DNA of 64,000 nucleotides from Nocardioides aurantiacus (GTDB lineage: Bacteria; Actinomycetota; Actinomycetes; Propionibacteriales; Nocardioidaceae), in NCBI RefSeq assembly GCF_003752505.1, contig NZ_RKHO01000001.1:2852001-2916000 (forward strand). Direction: 5' to 3'. Position 1 is the stretch's first letter. Each line of letters opens with the position of its first letter. The position numbers and the translations under genes were made by a program. Positions 25,281 through 33,655 of this stretch are shown here, piece by piece. Under the pieces are notes generated by a model, which was not told where the DNA came from, did no database searches, and saw nothing but the letters and a program-made list of their open reading frames with translations.

Positions 25281-26222
25281 TCACGACGGCGCCTCGTCTC
25301 GCGAAGCGAACGGATTCTCCGATACAAGCTCCCCTCGTTGCGACTCTTCCTTGAGGGGAATAATTCCCGCAAGCCATTCGTGCACCTGGGCGTGGACCGT
25401 AGGGTAGTCAGCGCCCGACCATTCCAGGAACTTCTGCACGCCCCACGTCACGAACCCGTCTGCGAGCTTCAGCACCGCGGTCATGGCCTCCGGGTCTGGG
25501 ATCGCTTGTGTTCGGTGCTGACCTGGCTGGTATTCCTCGCCCACGGTGTAATTGCGCAGAGCAAGAGACGGCCAGCGTTTTCCATGCGCCGATCCTGCCG
25601 AGGCCCGCCAGAGTGCCTCTGCCTCGGCGGGATCGCGTTTGATTGTTCGGCAGGAGGAGCGAATCACGTCCAGATAGGTCGGTGGGCGCAACTGCTCGGC
25701 CGTCCAACGAGCGGAGACCCGGGCAAGAAGCGCGTCGTCAACAGCCGTCATCTTGTGCTTGTGCTCTACTGGCAGGCTTTTTCGCTGCTCGGAAATATCC
25801 CACCGAATCAGGCAGAGATGACGCCTGGCCGCTTCTTCTCTCGAGTTCCCGCCGAGTATCCAAACGGCCTGCGCAGCAGATTCCACTGCGGCTCTAGAGA
25901 GGGTCTGAACCGGCCGGAAGTCATGGTCGACGGGTTCATCCGCATGCACCACCAGAGGAGCGGTGACATTCGCCCAATACAGCAGGTGCTCCAGAGCGGC
26001 GTCTAGGTACCCACGAACCCAGTCTGACGCTAACTCGTAGGGATAGTCCGCATTAAGTAGTGCCAGTTGACTGAGAGGCGCCGGGTCGCCGACAAGCTCC
26101 AAGCACCGCCCACTCCACCGCGCAGACAGGGCAAGTTGGCTCCATTCTTGGGTTGTCGCTGCGTCCAACGGGAACGGTTCTCGTCCGGGGCGTCCCATGG
26201 AGCGCGGATGGCCATCGTTCAT
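25281..26222 (-). CDS. Hypothetical helical protein in the defence cluster
   Basis: 313 residues, predicted mostly alpha-helical. A central pair of segments (TLSRAAVESAAQAVWILGG, then RRHLCLIRWDISEQRK) and WRASAGSAHGKRW later in the protein resemble a widespread actinobacterial family of unknown function; R-x6-H in the last segment could be a HEPN-type motif but this is weak. ATG at 26222 opens the frame. Lower GC than core genes. No function is assigned; location among abortive-infection-type genes is the only clue. Confidence 0.65.
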   Translation of the reverse strand: MNDGHPRSMGRPGREPFPLDAATTQEWSQLALSARWSGRCLELVGDPAPLSQLALLNADYPYELASDWVRGYLDAALEHLLYWANVTAPLVVHADEPVDHDFRPVQTLSRAAVESAAQAVWILGGNSREEAARRHLCLIRWDISEQRKSLPVEHKHKMTAVDDALLARVSARWTAEQLRPPTYLDVIRSSCRTIKRDPAEAEALWRASAGSAHGKRWPSLALRNYTVGEEYQPGQHRTQAIPDPEAMTAVLKLADGFVTWGVQKFLEWSGADYPTVHAQVHEWLAGIIPLKEESQRGELVSENPFASRDEAPS

Positions 26223-26467
26223 GTCATGACCCTAGGCGCACCTGCTGCGTAGCGGTCTTCTGATGAGCCTGTGGACAGCGTCCAGCGGCTGCCGTAATAC
26301 GCCTAGCCTCACATTCAAAGGGCGAGTCAAGGCGGGGTAGCTCCCCGAATGGGTCAGACGCCTGCGACGTAGGCGGTAAGGAAGTGGACACCGTGGCGGT
26401 CCAGGTTGCCTCGTGCTCGGTCGTGATGCTCGGCGACTTGGTCAGTCGTTCGCCTACCGTGGTCCCC

Positions 26468-27166
26468 ATGCAACTCGCTTACGAGGACGTTCGCAATCTC
26501 CCATTGCCCAATTTGAGCTTGCGGCTGCTGCAGTCGCTGAGCAGCGAGCCCAACTTCAACAACATCGTCCAGGGTTTCAAACAACGCGAGCCCTATGGAA
26601 CTCCACCACCGCCGGACTTGGACCCCATGCTCGCGCGACTGTCCGATGCTTGGTCGTGGTTGGAGTCTCATGCGCTGGTTGGTCCGTCGGCGCAGAATCC
26701 ACCCGGTGGGTGGCATCGCGTGACTAGAGCCGGCGCGGAAGTTGCAGCCGACCCGAACGCTGTCGCGAAGGTGTGGGCCGCCGATCGACTCGCCGGAGAT
26801 CTGCATCCCGCCTTATCCTCGGCTCGATCTAATTTCGCCCTCGGAGACTACGAAACCGCGTCGTTCGCGGCGATGAAAGCCGTCGAGGTTGAGGTAAGGC
26901 GGGTTGCTGGACTACCGAAGGAGTCCCTGGGGGTGAACCTCATGCGAAAAGCCTTCAACCCGAGGGATGGTGCGCTTCGCGACCCCGGAGCCGAAGGTGG
27001 TGAGCAGCAGGCGACCGCTGATCTCTTCGCCGGTGCCATCGGAGCCTACAAGAACCCCGCCAGCCACAGAGCGGTTCTTTTCGATGATCCGGTGGAAGTT
27101 GCAGAAGTGATCCAGCTGGCCGATCTGCTCCTGCGTATCGTGCAACGGGCAGAGTCACGCCTGTGA
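26468..27166 (+). CDS. TIGR02391 (Hypoth_Ymh) family protein
   Basis: 232 residues. The C-terminal ~120 residues match this family: LHPALSSARSNFALGDYETA, AAMKAVEVEVRRVAGLP, GVNLMRKAFNPRDGALRD, and DLFAGAIGAYKNPASHRAV, where the N-P-x-x-H element is the family hallmark and sits where HEPN proteins have their active-site His. The N-terminal half is a variable region. Members occur in defence islands and beside restriction systems. ATG at 26468 is preferred over the longer frame from 26384. It is convergent, 9 bases apart, with the large nuclease-like gene. Confidence 0.8.
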   Translation: MQLAYEDVRNLPLPNLSLRLLQSLSSEPNFNNIVQGFKQREPYGTPPPPDLDPMLARLSDAWSWLESHALVGPSAQNPPGGWHRVTRAGAEVAADPNAVAKVWAADRLAGDLHPALSSARSNFALGDYETASFAAMKAVEVEVRRVAGLPKESLGVNLMRKAFNPRDGALRDPGAEGGEQQATADLFAGAIGAYKNPASHRAVLFDDPVEVAEVIQLADLLLRIVQRAESRL

Positions 27167-27175
27167 CCCGAGCGC

Positions 27176-29659
27176 TCAGCCCTCAACCGGAGTTGAGCCC
27201 AGCCTAGTAATGGTTCGGATTAGCGGTCGCATTGCCACATTGGGAATTGCCCCGCCAAGCGCGTCGGTGATCGCTGCAATGTCAGCAGTCGACCATTCCG
27301 ACGCCGAGGTAGTGCAAAGCAGTAGTTCATCAGCCCTGACGGCAGTAGCGATCGTCGCTAGCTTCCTTGCCTTGGCCGCGCGCTCGCTTCGGGTACCGAG
27401 CTTCGGAGTCGCCTTCGCTTCGCCAAGAATTATGCGTCCGTCCACGACAGCAAGTAAGTCGGCCTCGGCTACCGGATCGTTCCCGCGAAGGAACTCCAGC
27501 TCGCTTACATCGTCGTAGGCTCGGCCCTTCCGGCGCAGGTAGTCGGCTGCAAGGAGGCCCACGCCCGCGTCTGCCGCGAGTAGTTCTCGCGCTGCTGGAT
27601 GAAGGTCGTACCACCAGGTTGGTTCGTCGAGCGGGATCCCCCATCTTTCGTGGGACATCGGGTTCGCAGCACCGCACCGATGGCACGCGTTGGTGGAGCG
27701 AAGGTCATCTACCGTTATGAAGTTGAATACTAAGCATGAGCCACAGCGCAGAATGAGCCCGCGACGCAGAACCCCGAGAGCGCACAAGTGGTCGACCTGC
27801 CCCCTCAGCTCGACAGCGATCGCTTGGTCAACTGCGCCGTAAAGCCGTGCCATACCGGCGAAGGACAAGTAGGCGTCGGGGGTTTGCAGCACTACTCCGT
27901 CATGCGCAGGGAATGCGTCGGAGGTCCGCTTCTTATTCGTGTGAAAGGCCAAAAGCACTGGACGCAATGGGCCTGACCAGGCTCGCATCAGATCGAGGCG
28001 ACCGCCCCACAGTCTACGCAGAATTTCCACTCGCTGACCGGCCGGAGAAAAACGTGTAGAGAAGCCGTTGGCGGCGGCCATTGCGCCAGTCCAGGTAATG
28101 ACGCTCGGAAATTGCAGCCGAGGTTTGGCCATCGCTTGGGTGCGTGTTGATCCGGCCAGGATGAGGCCCCAACTCGCCGAGTAGCAGGAGAGCCCGTTGC
28201 GTGACGACCGCACGAAAAACTCCCGGGCGTTTTCGCCGTGCTGGAGGATGTGGGGCGGCGTGCCCCGCATCCGCGGACCTTTGAAGTCTGCGGTGTCGAC
28301 GTCGATTTGCCACGTAACCTCCGAGATGGAGTCGAGGTCCGGATGGGCCGGCGCTAACGGAGGAAGATCGACTAGCAGCTCGATCTGTCCGTGTTCGTCG
28401 GTAGTTGCCGGGAGTGCGAGCGGAACGTCGTACTGATCGCGGACGACCAGAACCCCCCCTTCAGTGAAGTCGAGACCGTCAGGGCTCATCACGCGCGGAG
28501 CCGGGGGGTCTTTCTCGTCTTCTTGATCTGTGACGGTCTCGCCATCGTCGTCGACCCAGGAAGTAAAAACTCGCACACGCTTTTCGACCCAGCCGTCTGC
28601 GATGGCCTGGAGCTGCTTCTCGTCCAGTGTTGCGCTTGTGAGAACGGCTTTGCGGTCGCGGTACTCCGTCTCCGACAGCATGTCTTGGCCCAGGCCCCAG
28701 AGCAGCTGGTCGGCCACCTTCTTGGCGATCGGTGGCTGTTCTGGGATCCAGTAGGAGTTGCCGAACTGCACATGCCAACCCTGCGCTAGAGCGAAGTCGT
28801 CCGCGGACCGGCCGACGACCACGAGGTTATGTTTTCGGCTCGCCTGCCATGGCTGGACCCGTACTGTGCCGGACTCGCTCATAGCCCATGCCGAGTTCCA
28901 GGCCGCACCCTCGCTGCTGAACGTAACTGAGCGTCGCCGAGAGGGAAGAGCCCGGCGCATGACGGACTTAGCAACCTCGAACGAGACTGGTGATGCGTCG
29001 GCAAAGGGGAGGGCGGGAGGTTCGCAAAGGCCGAAGTGGACGGCTGCCGCGAGCCCCCATAGCCCCTGTATATCGCCCGGGACGCCGGCGGCGAGGCGAG
29101 TTTCTCCCCCCATCGCGACCGGCGCACGCGAGAGGGGTTGGTGGCCGCCGAACCGGTCGTCACTCAAGCTCAGGACGTGCAGTTGCTCATGCGCCTCCTC
29201 GCTCCCGTCGGGTTGCGGGATCATGTAGCGGTGTGGAGTGCACGCATTTGCGATGAGGTCCCTAGCGGCCCGCGCGGCCGGGTCGGGAATCCTCGTCTCG
29301 AACGAGTGGCGCAAAGCGTTGGTCCGTTGCTCCCCGACCATCATCTCGCCGTTGTCCCTGTTCACCCTCAAGTCGCCGGGGTAAATGGCCTCATGCTGAC
29401 CGATCGTCGTTTGGGCATTCAACACGTAGTCGGGGTCGAACGCGGCAGCAAGCCTGACGAGTGCCGGTAGAACACTGCCGTTGTGGTGGGGGATAAGGAT
29501 GAATCCGCTGCCGCCCCATACACGGCCGCATTCGTAGATCGCTTGGGCTGCGTGGCTAAGCCAGTCCCCGTCGCCCTTGAATACCACCACGGCCCGGGGC
29601 GGACGCAGGGTCGTACGCAATCCCTGAAAGCTTGGAGTCGCGTAGCGGTCTGAGTGCAT
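27176..29659 (-). CDS. 827-residue orphan with zinc ribbon and C-terminal PD-(D/E)XK domain
   Basis: The N-terminus (AVVVFKGDGDWLSHAAQAIY, then GGSGFILIPHH) looks like an alpha/beta, Rossmann-type domain. A long middle part (about 130-630) has no recognised motif. Two CxxC pairs at about 639/642 and 659/662 (CGSC, CHRC) form a zinc ribbon. Residues ~720-750 give D734 and E747-A-K749 (AEADLLAVVDGRIILGEAKA), a clear Cas4/VRR-style PD-(D/E)XK core. No helicase motif is present. ATG at 29659 is the first start in the frame. Lower GC than core genes. Probably a defence effector, but I recognise no named system. Confidence 0.8.
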   Translation of the reverse strand: MHSDRYATPSFQGLRTTLRPPRAVVVFKGDGDWLSHAAQAIYECGRVWGGSGFILIPHHNGSVLPALVRLAAAFDPDYVLNAQTTIGQHEAIYPGDLRVNRDNGEMMVGEQRTNALRHSFETRIPDPAARAARDLIANACTPHRYMIPQPDGSEEAHEQLHVLSLSDDRFGGHQPLSRAPVAMGGETRLAAGVPGDIQGLWGLAAAVHFGLCEPPALPFADASPVSFEVAKSVMRRALPSRRRSVTFSSEGAAWNSAWAMSESGTVRVQPWQASRKHNLVVVGRSADDFALAQGWHVQFGNSYWIPEQPPIAKKVADQLLWGLGQDMLSETEYRDRKAVLTSATLDEKQLQAIADGWVEKRVRVFTSWVDDDGETVTDQEDEKDPPAPRVMSPDGLDFTEGGVLVVRDQYDVPLALPATTDEHGQIELLVDLPPLAPAHPDLDSISEVTWQIDVDTADFKGPRMRGTPPHILQHGENAREFFVRSSRNGLSCYSASWGLILAGSTRTQAMAKPRLQFPSVITWTGAMAAANGFSTRFSPAGQRVEILRRLWGGRLDLMRAWSGPLRPVLLAFHTNKKRTSDAFPAHDGVVLQTPDAYLSFAGMARLYGAVDQAIAVELRGQVDHLCALGVLRRGLILRCGSCLVFNFITVDDLRSTNACHRCGAANPMSHERWGIPLDEPTWWYDLHPAARELLAADAGVGLLAADYLRRKGRAYDDVSELEFLRGNDPVAEADLLAVVDGRIILGEAKATPKLGTRSERAAKARKLATIATAVRADELLLCTTSASEWSTADIAAITDALGGAIPNVAMRPLIRTITRLGSTPVEG

Positions 29660-29925
29660 GTCTGGAGTCTGCCTGACGGGGCGCTGGCCAGGTCGTCAAC
29701 GTGGGCTGCGTTCAACCCCTCACGGGCCCGTACCGAAAGTCCACTACTCCGTCGCCAGGCAATGACGTGCCGTACCAACCGTGAACTAGGTCGTCCGGCA
29801 CTGTCACGGCCCTGTGTTGATCGGACGTTTACAGCTGGTCGCGCGGATGCGGGAGGATTTACGAGGCCGCCCCATCCTGGGCGGGGGCCGCGGCTCAGGC
29901 GTACCCCATTCTGGGCGAAGTGCGC

Positions 29926-30777
29926 CTACGCCCGCCCACCAGCAACGAACCCCCGCAGCACCCGGGCGAACCGGTCGGGGTCGTCGAGGTGCGGGAAGTG
30001 GCCGGCGCCCTCGAACAGCTCGACCTGGCAGTCGGGCACCGCTTCTTGGGCGGCGACGGCGTGGGCGGCCGGGATCATGTGGTCCTTGGTGCCCCACACG
30101 ATCAGCGTCGGGATCGGGGGTGCGTCCTCGAGGTGGTCGTGGGCGCTGATGCTCTGGCCCCCGAAGTCGATGACGGCGCGCGTGGTGGAGAGGAACGCAG
30201 CCCTGCTCCCCCGATCGCCGAGGGTGCTGAACCCACGCCAGATGGCGGCGACGTCGGCGCCGGGCTTCCACCCGACCCTCTGGGCCCCGCGGCCGAGCGC
30301 CTCGACGCGGGACAGGACGGGCGCGGAGGCGACGACGCCGAGCACCTGCGCCGCACCGGGCAGGGTGGCGGCGCGGAGCACCAGGTTGACCTCGCGGCCC
30401 AGTCCCCCGCTGGAGACCAGCACGAGTCGCTCGACCCGCTCGGGGAAGAGGTAGAAGAACTGCATCGCGATGCCGCCGCCCAGCGAGTGCCCCACGAGCG
30501 TCACCCGGTCGACGCCGAGGCGGTCGAGGAGGTCGCGCAGGGTCGCGGCGTGCGAGCTCAGCGAGTAGTCGCCCATCGGCTTGGCCGAGTCACCGTGGCC
30601 GAACAGGTCCGGCAGCAGCACCCGGTGGTCGTCGTCCATCCGGTCGACGAGGTGCTCCCACTGGCGCTGCGAGCCCAGGATCCCGTGGATGAACAGCACG
30701 ACGGGGCCGGTGCCGCTGTCGACGTACGACAGGTCGTGGCCGTGCAGCCGGACCGTGCTCGGTGTCATGCGGGGCAT
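29926..30777 (-). CDS. Alpha/beta hydrolase
   Basis: 283 residues. Oxyanion-hole motif VVLFIHGILGS, nucleophile elbow GHSLGGGIAMQF (catalytic Ser), acid region in LIVWGTKDHMIPAAH and terminal His in GAGHFPHLDDPDRF make a complete triad. Substrate unknown; cytoplasmic. ATG at 30777 is used because GAGGGA lies 8 bases upstream; a second ATG three codons later is possible. This is the first gene with core-like composition after the island; about 265 bases of featureless DNA separate it from the large nuclease-like gene. Confidence 0.88.
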   Translation of the reverse strand: MPRMTPSTVRLHGHDLSYVDSGTGPVVLFIHGILGSQRQWEHLVDRMDDDHRVLLPDLFGHGDSAKPMGDYSLSSHAATLRDLLDRLGVDRVTLVGHSLGGGIAMQFFYLFPERVERLVLVSSGGLGREVNLVLRAATLPGAAQVLGVVASAPVLSRVEALGRGAQRVGWKPGADVAAIWRGFSTLGDRGSRAAFLSTTRAVIDFGGQSISAHDHLEDAPPIPTLIVWGTKDHMIPAAHAVAAQEAVPDCQVELFEGAGHFPHLDDPDRFARVLRGFVAGGRA

Positions 30778-30940
30778 GCGGATCGTCCCTCGGGTGGTCG
30801 TCGGCCGGGGTCCCCACGCTAGCCCCCGCCCTCGGGGGCTGGTGCGGCGCGGCGTTCGGGCGCACAGTGGAGCGACGGTCTCGGGATCTGACCTGGACGG
30901 GCCTGCGGCCTGCGGTCGACCCGAGGAGAGGAGTCCCGCG

Positions 30941-31213
30941 ATGGGACGCACCGAGGACATCCGACACGTGCAGGCTCACCTGCAGGACCTGTTCGAGACG
31001 CTGCCGGCCGGTCAGGCCGACGTCCTGGAGGCGGTGGTCACCGGGACGCCGCTGGAGGTCCGCGACGACGACCAGCGACCCACCACCGCCGAGGAGACCT
31101 CGATCATCATCGTCGGGGGACGTGGACGGCGCTGGATGGTCCTCGACGTGGACCGCGTGCTGGCCGAGCTCAACCCGCAGCCGCTGCCCCCGGAGCCACC
31201 CGACCGCCGCTGA
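30941..31213 (+). CDS. Small hypothetical protein
   Basis: 90 residues starting at ATG 30941 behind a strong GAGGAGAGGAG site. Helical N-terminal half (RHVQAHLQDLFETLPAGQADVLEAVV), then a strand-rich IIIVGGRGRRWMVLDVDRVLAEL and a Pro-rich tail. No family recognised. It stands alone, convergent with the aurF-like gene 7 bases away. Confidence 0.65.
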   Translation: MGRTEDIRHVQAHLQDLFETLPAGQADVLEAVVTGTPLEVRDDDQRPTTAEETSIIIVGGRGRRWMVLDVDRVLAELNPQPLPPEPPDRR

Positions 31214-31219
31214 GCCGTC

Positions 31220-32095
31220 TCACCCCAGCAGCAGCGACCCCCGCCAGGTCTTCTCCTGGTGGGCGGGCAGCAGGTCGGTCGAGCGCAGGAACGCCAGCGG
31301 CTTCTCCCCCATCCACTGCATCGTGGCGCGGTAGTGCGGGTTGCCGAGCGCCGCGCGACGCCCCACCCGCGGGTCGATGCCGACCGAGCGGTAGACCTCG
31401 GGGTTGACCAGCGAGCGGGCCACCATGAAGCAGGTCTGTGCGGTCAGCACCTGCTGCTTCAGCAGCGCCAGCCCGGACAGGCCCGCCACCTGGCGGCGTA
31501 CCTCGTCCCGGGCGAAGGTCATGTGGCGCGCCTCCTCCAGCACGTGGATCCGGGCCACCATCCGGGTCACCGGCTGCACCCGCTCGTCCTTCATCACCTC
31601 GCGCTGCCAGGTGTCGAGGATCTCCTCGGCCACCAGGATCGAGGCGTACGCCGAGGGCCCGCGCACCACCGCGTTGAAGAGCCGGCCGAGGCGGTGGACC
31701 GATGTGGGCGGGCCGTACGCCGGGACGCCGAGGTGGGCGATCGACTTGCCGAACATGGTCGAGTGCCGGCACTCGTCGGCCACCTCGGTCAGCGCGTAGT
31801 GCATGTGCGCGGCGGTCGGGTCGTCGTCGTACGCGTCCCGGAGCATCATCTGCATCAGGATCAGCTCGAACCACAGCCCGACGCTCGCGATCGAGGCGAC
31901 CTCGTGGTTGGACAGCGTGATCCGCTGCTCCTGGGTGAGGCCCTCCCACAGCTCGGTGCCGTAGAGCGACGTCCGCTCGGGCTGCATCCCCCACAGCGTC
32001 GGGTCGATCGGAGCGTCCCAGTCGATGTCGACCTCGGGGTCGTAGGAGTGGCGCGCGGATGACTTCAACAGGCGCTCGGGGACGGAGAGGCTCAT
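31220..32095 (-). CDS. AurF-like diiron N-oxygenase family protein
   Basis: 291 residues. Diiron ligand segments are visible in the expected order: NHEVASIASVG, LTEVADECRHSTMF (ExxxExxH-type), VAEEILDTWQRE and HVLEEARHMTFARDE. Members oxidise aryl amines (AurF) or act as ferritin-like oxygenases of unknown substrate. The gene is divergent from tetR with two palindromic operators in the 50-base gap, so expression is likely repressed by that TetR and induced by a small molecule. GGAG lies 6 bases before the ATG at 32095. Confidence 0.85.
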   Translation of the reverse strand: MSLSVPERLLKSSARHSYDPEVDIDWDAPIDPTLWGMQPERTSLYGTELWEGLTQEQRITLSNHEVASIASVGLWFELILMQMMLRDAYDDDPTAAHMHYALTEVADECRHSTMFGKSIAHLGVPAYGPPTSVHRLGRLFNAVVRGPSAYASILVAEEILDTWQREVMKDERVQPVTRMVARIHVLEEARHMTFARDEVRRQVAGLSGLALLKQQVLTAQTCFMVARSLVNPEVYRSVGIDPRVGRRAALGNPHYRATMQWMGEKPLAFLRSTDLLPAHQEKTWRGSLLLG

Positions 32096-32113
32096 CAGGA
32101 CTCCTGACTCGAA

Positions 32114-32144
32114 GTAACTGTTACTTGCCGTAACACTGAGTTAC
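32114..32144. promoter_or_regulatory. Two palindromic operators between aurF-like and tetR
   Basis: Site 1 is GTAAC-T-GTTAC (32114-32124), inside AAGTAA-CTG-TTACTT (32112-32126). Site 2 is GTAAC-ACTGA-GTTAC (32130-32144), ending one base before the GTG start of tetR. Same half-sites, different spacing, 50-base divergent gap: a typical TetR autoregulatory arrangement. Confidence 0.8.
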
Positions 32145-32145
32145 T

Positions 32146-32883
32146 GTGACGACCATGACACGCCGCGTCAAGGACGTCACCGACACCGCCAAGCGCGTCG
32201 GCACCGGGGTGCGGGACGGGGTCAAGGACCTGGTCTCCCCCGAGGACGGCCGCGCCTCCCGCTGGGACGAGCACCGCGAGGCGCGACGCGCCGAGCTGGT
32301 CGAGGCGGCCGTCGCCGCGATCGACGAGCACGGGCCGGGGGCCTCGATCGCGCAGGTCTCGGCGTCGGCCGGGGTGAGCCGGCCGGTGCTCTACCGCTAC
32401 TTCGCCGACAAGGACGACCTCTACCGCGCCGTCGGCGCCTGGGGCGCGCAGCAGGTCATCGACGGCCTGCTCCCGGTGCTGCTGACCGACGCCCCGATCC
32501 GCGAGCGCGTCGAGCAGGGGTGCGAGGTCTACCTGCGGCTGATCGCCGCCCACCCGCACGTGTTCTTCCTGCTCGTCGAGCACCCCACGACCGACGACCC
32601 CCTGGCCGACGGCAAGGAGATGGTCGCCGCGACCATCGCCCGCACCCTGGGCGACGTGCTGCGCGACCTCGGCCTCGACGCCGCCGGCGCGGAGCCGTGG
32701 GCGCACGGCCTGGTCGGGCTCGGCCTCTCCACCGGCGAGTGGTGGCTGCGGCGCCGGACGATGAGCCGCGCGGCGGTCTCGCGCTACCTCAGCTCGTTCG
32801 TCTGGCACGCCTTCGAGGGCATCGCCTCCGAGCACGGCGTCGTCGTCGACCGCCAGGGCAAGCTGCGGCTGGTGGCCGAGTGA
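32146..32883 (+). CDS. TetR/AcrR family regulator
   Basis: 245 residues. The helix-turn-helix lies at about residues 45-90 (ELVEAAVAAIDEHGPGASIA, QVSASAGVSRPVLYRYFADKDDLYRAV). An unusually long N-terminal extension of ~40 residues (VKDVTDTAKRVGTGVRDGVK) precedes it. GTG at 32146 or ATG at 32155 could be the start; both are close to the operator, suggesting a leaderless or very short leader. Ends in a GTGA overlap with the DUF4873 gene. Likely represses itself and the divergent aurF-like gene. Confidence 0.9.
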   Translation: MTTMTRRVKDVTDTAKRVGTGVRDGVKDLVSPEDGRASRWDEHREARRAELVEAAVAAIDEHGPGASIAQVSASAGVSRPVLYRYFADKDDLYRAVGAWGAQQVIDGLLPVLLTDAPIRERVEQGCEVYLRLIAAHPHVFFLLVEHPTTDDPLADGKEMVAATIARTLGDVLRDLGLDAAGAEPWAHGLVGLGLSTGEWWLRRRTMSRAAVSRYLSSFVWHAFEGIASEHGVVVDRQGKLRLVAE

Positions 32884-33176
32884 GCGCGCCGGGAGCCCCC
32901 GACACCGTGGTGGCGCACGAGCCCCAGGAGTCCTACGACGGCCCGGCGACCCTCGACGGCCTCGCCGTCCAGGTGCGGCTGCGCGGTCACTTCCAGCCCA
33001 TCGACGGGCTCTTCCACTGGTGGGGCCGCGTCGCGGCCGACGACTCCCTGGACGACGCCCGGTCCGGGTCGCGCGTCACGCTGCGCACGGTGTACGGCGA
33101 GGCGCCTGCCCGGCTCTCCGACCGCGACCCCTGGGGTCGGTTCCGGGTCAGCGGGACGGGGCGGCCTCCGTTCTAG
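32880..33176 (+). CDS. DUF4873 domain protein
   Basis: 98 residues. YDGPATLDGLAVQVRLRGHFQPIDG, FHWWGRV and VTLRTVYGEAPARLSDRDPWGR(F) are the family's signature stretches. GTG at 32880 overlaps the tetR stop (GTGA). This domain is found fused to or beside flavin monooxygenases in other actinobacteria; here it accompanies the aurF-like oxygenase. Role unknown, possibly substrate or cofactor handling. A perfect palindromic hairpin lies downstream. Confidence 0.85.
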   Translation: MSAPGAPDTVVAHEPQESYDGPATLDGLAVQVRLRGHFQPIDGLFHWWGRVAADDSLDDARSGSRVTLRTVYGEAPARLSDRDPWGRFRVSGTGRPPF

Positions 33177-33323
33177 GGGGGCTCGCCGGGTGGCGTCGGA
33201 GCAACAACCCCGGCGGAGCGACCGACTCCCCGGCGCAGCCGCCCGGCGTACGTCGGCCCGCGGACCCACTGCTGCACCAGCGTCGCCGGTGCACCCCAGG
33301 TGCCGCGCCCGTGTGTCGCCCGC

Positions 33324-33355
33324 TCCTGATCACCCGGACGTCCGGGTGATCAGGA
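33324..33355. terminator. 32-bp perfect palindrome between convergent genes
   Basis: TCCTGATCACCCGGAC (33324-33339) is followed immediately by its exact reverse complement (33340-33355). As RNA it would fold into a long stem with a minimal loop on either strand. It lies midway between the DUF4873 gene and the opposing zinc-ribbon gene, the expected place for a bidirectional terminator. No T-tract. Confidence 0.75.
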
Positions 33356-33410
33356 CCTGACCGGGAGCGAGGGTCGCCCCACGCCGCACCGGAGGACCGA
33401 GGCGTCCCGC

Positions 33411-33614
33411 TCAGACGACGACCGAGGTGCCGCAGATGCCGCACACCTCGAGCTCCTGCCGCTTCCACCGGGCGACGGGGACGAAGAAGAGGGTGAACTG
33501 GCGGTACTGCCGCATCCGCGCCCACCGTGTCGTGTTGTGGCAGCGCGGGCAGGCGCGGGAGTCGCCCGGGCCGAGGTGGCGCTGCTTGGTGCCGAAGCCG
33601 AAGAGGAGGAACAC
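33411..33614 (-). CDS. Zinc-ribbon protein
   Basis: 67 residues. CPRCHNTTRWARM and LEVCGICGTSVV supply two CxxC knuckles separated by about 35 residues, with a hydrophobic FTLFFVPVARWK between them. A common small actinobacterial protein (zinc-ribbon domain), possibly membrane- or complex-associated. GTG at 33614. Its role is unknown. Confidence 0.8.
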   Translation of the reverse strand: MFLLFGFGTKQRHLGPGDSRACPRCHNTTRWARMRQYRQFTLFFVPVARWKRQELEVCGICGTSVVV

Positions 33615-33655
33615 CGCGCCAGCCTAGGCAGGCGGGCTCAGCTTGATCAGGCGGC

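Noticed and set aside
29660-29925. Attachment site or tRNA at the right edge of the island
   Set aside because: No cloverleaf-like sequence and no repeat shared with the left edge near 16545 could be found by eye.
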